Below are positions 15,247-21,076 of a stretch of DNA of 21,076 nucleotides, piece by piece. The stretch comes from an uncultured Gammaproteobacteria bacterium (GTDB lineage Bacteria; Pseudomonadota; Gammaproteobacteria; GCA-2729495), in assembly GCA_947258805.1 (NCBI GenBank), contig CAMYJV010000019.1:1-21076 (forward strand), written 5' to 3'. Position 1 is the first letter of the stretch. Every line of letters starts with the position of its first letter. The translations under genes and the position numbers were made by a program. Under the pieces are notes generated by a model that saw only the letters and a list, made by a program, of their open reading frames with translations, had not been told where the DNA came from and did no database searches.

Positions 15247-16857
15247 ATGTCGGCGCCCGAGACACGGCCCGCGCCTCCGGCGCCCGGGCTCCTGAAATCC
15301 ACCTCCGTCGTGAGCCTGATGACCCTGCTGTCGCGGGTCCTGGGGCTGGTGCGCGATGTCGTATTCGCGCGTTTCTTCGGCGCCGGGATGGTGATGGATG
15401 CGTTCTTCGTGGCGTTCAAGATTCCAAACATCTTCCGGCGGTTTTTTGCCGAGGGTGCGTTCTCTCAGGCATTCGTGCCGGTGTTTGCGGAAGTCGACGA
15501 GCAGGGTAGCCGCGACGAGGTCAGGGAACTGATCGATCGGACCGCCGGGACCCTCGGCATTGTGCTGTTCATATTTACCGCCGTCGGTGTGCTCGCCGCG
15601 CCTGCGCTGATCGCGGTTTTTGCGCCGGGTTTCCTGGGCGATACCGACAACGGCCGCTATGACCTGGCGGTGGGGATGTTGCGGTTGACCTTCCCCTACT
15701 TGTTATTCATCTCCCTCACCGCGCTGGCCGGGGCAGTGCTCAATACCTACCGGCAGTTTGGTGTCCCGGCTTTCGCCCCGGTTCTGCTGAACGTCGTACT
15801 GATTGTGTTTGCTGCCGGGCTGGCACCCGGTGCGGCGCAGCCCGGCCTGGTGCTGGCCGCCGGCGTGTTCACGGCCGGCGCCGTGCAGCTCCTGTTCATG
15901 CTGCCCTTTCTGCTGCACATGCGGTTGCTGCCGCGGCCGAAGTGGGGCTGGAATCATCCGCGCGTGCGGCGCGTGATAACGCTGATGGCGCCGGTGATTT
16001 TTGGCGCCTCGGTAGCGCAGATCAATATTCTGTTCGACACGTTGATTGCATCGTTTCTCGTCACCGGCAGCATCAGCTGGCTGTACTACTCCGATCGGCT
16101 GATGGAGTTTCCTCTTGGTGTATTTGGCATTGCGCTGGCCACCGTAATTCTGCCAAACCTGTCCCGTCAGCACGCCGCCGAATCGCCCGCCGCCTTTGCT
16201 GCCACGGTGGACTGGGCGCTGCGGCTGGTGGTTGTGATTGCATTGCCGGCAGCCGCCGGGCTCGCAGTTCTCGCCGGCCCGATCCTGACTACCATCTTTG
16301 CGGGTGGCCAGTTCGGCGCGGCCGATGTGCAGAATTCGACCCTGAGCCTGGTGGCGTACGCTGTTGGCCTGCCGGGCTTCATCCTGGTGAAGGTACTAGC
16401 ACCCGGCTATTTTGCCCGCCAGGACACCCGCACCCCGGTGCGCATCGGCGTGATTGCACTGGTCGTCAACATGTTCCTGAACGTGTTGATTGTGGTGCCG
16501 TGGGTGCAGGCGGGTCTGCCAGGGCCCCATGCCGGCCTTGCACTGGCCACGACGCTGGCGGCCTTCCTGAACGCGGGGCTGCTGTGGCGGGGGCTGCGGC
16601 GCGACGGTGTGGTCCGGCCCCGGCCCGGGTGGCGTCGCTTGCTGCTGCAGGTCGTTCTGGCCAGCGCAGTCATGCTGGCCCTGCTGGGCTATTTCACGGC
16701 GCCCGTCAGCGTCTGGCTGGAGGCCGGGCTCTGGCAGCGGGTGGCCTGGCTCAGCGTCACCGTCGCCGGTGGCTTGGCCGTTTATGTCGGCGCGCTGGTC
16801 GCCACCGGCCTGCGTCCGGGGGACCTGCGGATGACAAGCCCTGACGCCTCTTTATAA
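15247..16857 (+). CDS. murJ: Lipid II flippase MurJ
   Basis: MurJ moves the peptidoglycan precursor lipid II across the inner membrane. The 536-residue MOP-superfamily protein has about 14 membrane helices. N-terminal family blocks are LLKSTSVVSLMTLLSRVLGL (15-34), VRDVVFARFFGAG (35-47) and DAFFVAFKIPNIFRRFFAEGAFSQAFVPV (51-79). Residues equivalent to essential E. coli ones are visible (Arg30, Arg36, Asp51, Glu69, and Arg284 in YYSDRLMEFPLG). The start at ATG 15247 adds about 12 residues before the E. coli start. No ribosome site; a -10-like element is 8 nt upstream. murJ precedes ribF-ileS-lspA, but the strong promoter at its stop codon suggests ribF is transcribed separately. Confidence 0.96.
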   Translation: MSAPETRPAPPAPGLLKSTSVVSLMTLLSRVLGLVRDVVFARFFGAGMVMDAFFVAFKIPNIFRRFFAEGAFSQAFVPVFAEVDEQGSRDEVRELIDRTAGTLGIVLFIFTAVGVLAAPALIAVFAPGFLGDTDNGRYDLAVGMLRLTFPYLLFISLTALAGAVLNTYRQFGVPAFAPVLLNVVLIVFAAGLAPGAAQPGLVLAAGVFTAGAVQLLFMLPFLLHMRLLPRPKWGWNHPRVRRVITLMAPVIFGASVAQINILFDTLIASFLVTGSISWLYYSDRLMEFPLGVFGIALATVILPNLSRQHAAESPAAFAATVDWALRLVVVIALPAAAGLAVLAGPILTTIFAGGQFGAADVQNSTLSLVAYAVGLPGFILVKVLAPGYFARQDTRTPVRIGVIALVVNMFLNVLIVVPWVQAGLPGPHAGLALATTLAAFLNAGLLWRGLRRDGVVRPRPGWRRLLLQVVLASAVMLALLGYFTAPVSVWLEAGLWQRVAWLSVTVAGGLAVYVGALVATGLRPGDLRMTSPDASL

Positions 16858-16858
16858 T
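16831..16858 (+). promoter_or_regulatory. Promoter of ribF-ileS-lspA, overlapping the murJ stop
   Basis: ATGACA (16831-16836) and a perfect TATAAT (16853-16858) are 16 bp apart. The -10 box contains the murJ stop codon TAA (16855-16857). The start should fall near 16865, leaving about 137 nt of leader before ribF. Confidence 0.75.
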
Positions 16859-16864
16859 CCCGAG

Positions 16865-17001
16865 GTCCCGCGGTGGTGCCGGGCGACCGATTCCCGGCAG
16901 CAAAGCCTGCCCAGGCCGGTCTGGCCCGTGCCGCGTTCGCGGGAAAACGGCAGTTTTTGTACTTTCTCATTGTTTAACGCGGCATTGGCCGACCGAGTCT
17001 C
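16865..17001 (+). other. Structured leader upstream of ribF
   Basis: The predicted leader has a 7-bp hairpin TGCCGGG/CCCGGCA (16877-16899) and a second stem TGCCG/CGGCA (16929-16952) followed by GTTTTTG, which looks like a weak attenuator. A GTG-started 33-codon frame (16876-16977) spans both, but it has only a poor ribosome site. I see none of the conserved features of an FMN riboswitch. Confidence 0.35.
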
Positions 17002-17937
17002 ATGCGTTTGATCCGCAGACCGCGGCCAGGCGGCCCCGCATTGCCCGACGGATGTGTCGCAACTATCGGCACCTTTGACGGTGTGCACCTGGGTCACCAG
17101 CGGATTTTCGACCGCGTACTCAGTGTTGCGCGGGAGCGGAATCTGCCCGCCCTGGCCTTTTCCTTCGAACCTACACCCGGCGAGTTCTTCAGCCGCGGCA
17201 TCCCGCCGGCCCGATTGACGCGCTTTCGTGAGAAGTTCGCGGTCCTCGACAGCCTCGGGATGGACTTTCTGTTCTGTCCGCCTTTCGACGCGCGAATGGA
17301 GGCCATGGAGCCGGAGGCATTTATCGACAAGCTGCTGGTATCGTTGCTCCGGGTGCAGCACCTCGTGGTGGGTGACGACTTCAGGTTTGCCCGGCAGCGG
17401 CGGGGCGGTTTCGAAGACCTGCGTGCGGCGGGCGAGCGCCAGGGTTTTGCCGTCGAGCGCTTTGGCAGCGTGACGGTCGACGGGCAGCGCGTGTCGAGCA
17501 CCGAAATCCGTCGTGCCCTGCAGGCGGGCGAACTCGACCTGGCGCGGCGCTTGCTGGGCCGTTATTACGAGATGGCGGGGCGTGTGGTGGGCGGCAAGCG
17601 GTTGGGGACGGAGCTGGGCTTTCCCACTGCCAACGTGCGGCTGAAGCGGCGCAGTTCCCCCCTGAGCGGCATTTTCGCCGTCCGCGTGACCGGCCTTCCG
17701 GAAGGCCTGCTGGACGGGGTTGCCAGCCTGGGCGTCCGCCCCACGGTAGAAGGTGCCGGCGAGCCGCTGCTTGAGGTGCATCTGTTTGATTTTGACCGCG
17801 ACATTTACGGCGACTACATCGGCGTTGACTTCATCGCTAAGCTACGTGATGAGCAGCGGTTCCCGGATCTCGAGACCATGACCGAGCAGATGCACCGTGA
17901 TGCGGCGCGCGCGCGAGAATTATTGCAGACCGCCTGA
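17002..17937 (+). CDS. ribF: Bifunctional riboflavin kinase / FAD synthetase
   Basis: RibF phosphorylates riboflavin to FMN and adenylylates FMN to FAD. The 311 residues have both domains. The N-terminal nucleotidyltransferase domain carries [11 protein letters not shown] (23-33), [11 protein letters not shown] (54-63), VVGDDFRFA (122-130) and [10 protein letters not shown] (164-173). The C-terminal kinase domain carries [15 protein letters not shown] (198-212, with the PTAN metal motif) and [15 protein letters not shown] (256-270) with catalytic-type Glu258. In VVGDDFRFA an Ala replaces the Gly that usually follows the Phe. The ribosome site is weak. ileS follows after 14 bp, the standard order with lspA behind it. 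Confidence 0.97.
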   Translation: MRLIRRPRPGGPALPDGCVATIGTFDGVHLGHQRIFDRVLSVARERNLPALAFSFEPTPGEFFSRGIPPARLTRFREKFAVLDSLGMDFLFCPPFDARMEAMEPEAFIDKLLVSLLRVQHLVVGDDFRFARQRRGGFEDLRAAGERQGFAVERFGSVTVDGQRVSSTEIRRALQAGELDLARRLLGRYYEMAGRVVGGKRLGTELGFPTANVRLKRRSSPLSGIFAVRVTGLPEGLLDGVASLGVRPTVEGAGEPLLEVHLFDFDRDIYGDYIGVDFIAKLRDEQRFPDLETMTEQMHRDAARARELLQTA

Positions 17938-17951
17938 CAGGACTCACTGAG

Positions 17952-20557
17952 TTGACCGACTATAAAGACACCCTGAACCTGCCGCAGACTGCGTTTCCGA
18001 TGCGCGCGAATCTTGCCCAGCGCGAGCCGCAGATGCTGGCCGACTGGCAGGCGCGGGATCTGTACGGTCAGATTCGCCGCGTGTCGGCCGGGCGCGAGCC
18101 CTTCGTGCTGCTGGATGGCCCACCCTATGCCAACGGCAAGATTCACCTTGGCCATGCCGTCAACAAGGTGTTGAAGGACGTCGTTGTCAAGTCACGCACG
18201 CTGGCCGGTTTCGACGCGCCCTATGTGCCGGGCTGGGACTGCCACGGTTTGCCCATTGAACTGCAGGTAGAAAAAAAGCACGGCAAGGTTGGCAGGAAAC
18301 TCGATGCACAGGCCTTCCGCCGGGCGTGCCGGGACTACGCGCTGAAACAGGTCGACAGCCAGCGCGAAGACTTTATTCGCCTGGGCGTGCTCGGTGACTG
18401 GTCGAATCCCTACCTGACCCTGTCGCCGCAGTACGAGGCTGACCAGGTCCGCGGCTTTGCCCGGATTATCGAGCGCGGCCACCTGCAACGGGGTTACAAG
18501 CCCGTGCACTGGTGCCTGGACTGCGGCTCTGCGCTGGCCGAAGCGGAGGTGGAATATCGCGACAAGACGTCGGCGGCCATCGACGTGCAATTCGCGGTCG
18601 TCGACCCGCATGCCCTGGCTGAACGCCTGGGTATAGCCGCTGACGACGTGCCGGCAGGCGTCCCGATCTGGACGACCACCGCCTGGACACTGCCCGCGAA
18701 CCACGCGGTGGCCCTGGGACCAGAGCTGGAGTACGGCCTGTACGAATTCGCGCTGCAGGGCTCCCGCCAGCGCCTGGTGCTGGCGAGCGAACTGGCGGCC
18801 AGCGCCCTGGACCGTTACGGCGCCGCCGACGTGCAGCAGCTGGCGGAATTCTCCGGGGCAACGCTGGCCGGCCTGATGCTGCAGCACCCGTTCTACGACC
18901 GCCAGGTGCCGTTGATCATCGGCGATTTCGTCACGCTGGAGGCGGGTACCGGCGCCGTGCACATTGCGCCCGGGCATGGCGAAGACGACTTTGCTGCCGG
19001 CTTGCAACACGACTTGCCGGTGGACAATCCAGTCGGCGGCGACGGCGTTTATCTCCCCGACACGCCGTTGTTCGGAGGTCAGCACATTCACAAAGCGGGT
19101 GACGAAATCCTGGCAAGGCTGGCGGCGGGTGGCCAGTTGTTGCATCGGGAGGCCTACCAGCACAGCTACCCGCACTGCTGGCGCCACCGCACCCCGCTGA
19201 TCTTTCGTGCGACGCCGCAATGGTTCGTCAGCCTGGATCAGCACGGCCTGCGCGAAGCTGCGCTGGGGGCAATCAAGAATGTGCGCTGGCTGCCGGACTG
19301 GGGCCAGCAGCGCATCGAGGCTATGGTGGCCGGCCGCCCGGACTGGTGTATTTCCCGGCAGCGAACCTGGGGCGTGCCGCTGCCGCTGTTCGTGCATCGG
19401 CAGACCGGCGACATTCATCCCGACACGCCAGCGCTGCTGGAGGCGATTGCCCAGCGCATCGAGGTGAGCGGACTCGAGGCCTGGTTCGACCTCGACCCGG
19501 AGGAATTGCTGGGCGCCCAAGGGGCAGACTACGACGCGGTGCAGGACACGATGGACGTGTGGATGGACTCGGGCATGGCCCACCACTGTGTGGGTGCCAG
19601 CCACCCGGAGCTGGCGAGCCCGGTGGACCTGTACCTCGACTGTGGATCGCCGGCACCGACTACCGCAACGAAATGAGCGTGTCCGACGAGATACTGAAAC
19701 GGGTGTCGGACTCCTACCGGCGCATGCGCAACACCGCGCGCTTTTTGCTCGGCAACCTGCACGGCTTCGAGCCGTCCAGCAGCCTGTTGCCGACCGACCA
19801 GCTGGTAGACCTCGATCGCTGGGCGCTTGGTCGCGCCGGCGAATTGCAGGCCGAGGTTCTTCACGCCTACCAGGACTACGAGTTCCACCGCGTTTACCAG
19901 CTGCTGCACAACTTTTGTGTGGTGGACATGGGCAGCTTCTATCTCGACGTGATCAAGGACCGCCTTTACACGACAGGTGCCGACAGCCAGCCTCGTCGCT
20001 CGGCGCAAACGGCCATGTATCACATCGCCGAGGCCATGGTCCGGTGGCTCGCGCCGATCCTGAGTTTTACCGCTGAAGAAATCTGGCAGGCCCTGCCCGG
20101 TCAGCGCGCGGACTCCGTGTTGCTGAGCACCTGGTACGAGCTGCCCGCTGCGGGTGAACTGCAGGTGGACTGGGAGCAGCTGATTGCCGTGCGCGAACCC
20201 GTCGCCCAGGCCCTCGAAAGCCTGAGGGCAGCCGGCGACATTGGTTCCGGGCTCGAGGCGGCAGTAACAGTCTATGCCGACGGTGACCGGTTGGCGGCGC
20301 TGCAGTCTGTCGACGATGAACTGCGCTTTGCGTTGCTGACTTCTGCGGCAAAGGTTTTGCCGCTGGCCGAAGTTCCCGCCGATGCCAGCGTGGCCGACGA
20401 CGGCTGCGCCGTGCTTGTCGCTGCCTCGACTGATCCCAAGTGCACGCGCTGCTGGCACCGGCGCCCGGATGTGGGCAGCGTCAGCGGCCACCCGGAAATT
20501 TGTGCGCGCTGCGCCGCCAATCTGACCGACACAGGGGAGAGTCGCCGCTTTGCCTGA
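17952..20557 (+). pseudogene. ileS: Isoleucyl-tRNA synthetase, broken by an internal deletion and frameshift
   Basis: Frame 1 (17952-19639) encodes about 562 residues of normal class Ia IleRS: HLGH (65-68, HIGH motif), [10 protein letters not shown], the editing domain with [12 protein letters not shown] and [11 protein letters not shown], then [13 protein letters not shown] and [14 protein letters not shown] up to SPVDLYL. Frame 3 (19640-20557) resumes at [19 protein letters not shown] and continues through the anticodon-binding domain to the zinc knuckle CTRC...CARC. Compared with E. coli IleS, about 65 codons plus 1 nt (196 nt) are missing at 19639/19640, including GSDQHRGWF and the KMSKS loop, and the frame shifts. 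Restoring them gives about 933 residues, the normal length. Start: TTG 17952 with AGGA 9 nt upstream. As written no active enzyme can be made. Confidence 0.93.
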
Positions 20558-21076
20558 TAATCCCGAAGACACGACAAAAACTACGCTGAATCCGGTAGCG
20601 GTTCCGGCTAGCGGCTGGCGCTCGATGTGGTGGATTGCGCTCGCGCTGCTGCTGGTGCTGTTCGATCAGTTGACCAAGCAGGCCGTCATCGAAAACTTTA
20701 CGGAGTATCAGCGCCAGAACGTGCTGCCGTTTTTCGACCTGGTGCGTTTGCACAACACGGGTGCGGCCTTCAGTTTCCTGGCCGGAGAGGGTGGTTGGCA
20801 GAACCAGCTGTTCATGGCCATTGCCGGCGCCGTGAGCCTGGGTCTCGTGTGGTGGCTGGCCGTGCTGCCGCGCCGGGGCAAAGTGGTGCTGGCTCTGGGT
20901 CTCGCACTGATCCTGGGTGGCGCCCTTGGAAACCTGATTGACCGTTTGCTGTACGGCTACGTCGTGGATTTTTTGCTGTTCTACTGGCGAGACTGGTCCT
21001 ATCCCGCCTTCAACATAGCCGACTCGGCGATTACCTGCGGGGCAGTTCTCGTCCTGTTCGATGGGCTCGATGCGCA
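20550..21076 (+). CDS. lspA: Lipoprotein signal peptidase (signal peptidase II), 3' end outside window
   Basis: LspA cleaves the signal peptide of diacylglyceryl-modified prolipoproteins in the inner membrane. The visible 175 codons contain the family blocks: FDQLTK (38-43), LHNTGAAFSFL (67-77), GGALGNLIDRLLYGYVVDFL (123-142) and FNIADSAI (154-161), with Asp140 and Asp158 matching the catalytic aspartates. The N-terminal cytoplasmic extension of about 22 residues is longer than in E. coli. Start TTG 20550 overlaps the ileS stop by 8 bp and has GGGGAGAG about 8 nt upstream. Only the last few codons and the stop are cut off by the window edge. A TlpA-like lipoprotein (8479-9000) is one substrate candidate in this window. 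Confidence 0.96.
   Translation, partial: MPDNPEDTTKTTLNPVAVPASGWRSMWWIALALLLVLFDQLTKQAVIENFTEYQRQNVLPFFDLVRLHNTGAAFSFLAGEGGWQNQLFMAIAGAVSLGLVWWLAVLPRRGKVVLALGLALILGGALGNLIDRLLYGYVVDFLLFYWRDWSYPAFNIADSAITCGAVLVLFDGLDA

Noticed and set aside
16865..17001. FMN riboswitch before ribF
   Set aside because: The conserved FMN-element segments are not visible; the leader shows only simple hairpins.
18192..19604. Long antisense frame (470 codons) inside ileS, and similar ones at 1290-2240 and 9783-11084
   Set aside because: These are shadows of codon bias in GC-rich genes; the opposite strands encode recognised proteins.
19636..19645. Programmed frameshift in ileS
   Set aside because: A frameshift alone would not explain the loss of about 65 conserved residues, and no slippery sequence is present.

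Overview
The window is GC-rich, densely coded bacterial chromosome. The order ispB / rplU-rpmA-obgE / rpsT / murJ-ribF-ileS-lspA is the one known from Pseudomonas and related Gammaproteobacteria, although proB, which sits between obgE and rpsT in Pseudomonas, is absent here. The protein sequences also fit a gammaproteobacterium. I cannot name a genus. No phage genes, insertion sequences, CRISPR arrays or long tandem repeats are visible.

Left third (1-8444), accessory: a truncated exported protein; a FimT/GspH-type pseudopilin with two CRP-like boxes upstream; a Tat-exported nitrilase-superfamily protein whose catalytic cysteine position appears to hold serine; a single-span membrane protein; a secreted CpcT/CpeT-family protein with a probable 42-residue membrane microprotein upstream; then a light-response-like group. 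That group is a photolyase/cryptochrome of the FeS-BCP (PhrB/CryB) lineage without the iron-sulfur cysteines, a C-factor-like SDR, a convergent MerR regulator with a receiver-like domain and a cysteine-containing tail, and a divergent exported TPR protein closed by a clear terminator.

Middle (8445-11093): a compact tlpA-like lipoprotein / rhomboid protease / alanine racemase operon, then a tRNA-Pro(CGG) gene on the minus strand with its own stable-RNA-type promoter.

Right half (11094-21076), housekeeping: ispB diverges from a metallo-beta-lactamase-fold gene that may be translationally coupled to a 31-residue leader ORF. rplU-rpmA has a good promoter and terminator and is followed by obgE. 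rpsT faces obgE. murJ, ribF, ileS and lspA run in one direction. ileS as given is broken: about 196 nt are missing, including the KMSKS loop codons, and the frame shifts. Since IleRS is essential, this is either an assembly or strain-mixture artefact or a true pseudogene backed up elsewhere.

Recurrent signals: several genes start at TTG or GTG, and tlpA-like, murJ and ispB lack a Shine-Dalgarno sequence but have a -10-like hexamer 8-9 nt before ATG, which suggests near-leaderless mRNAs. The most novel material is the photolyase-SDR-MerR neighbourhood, the Cys-less nitrilase homologue and the small ORFs.
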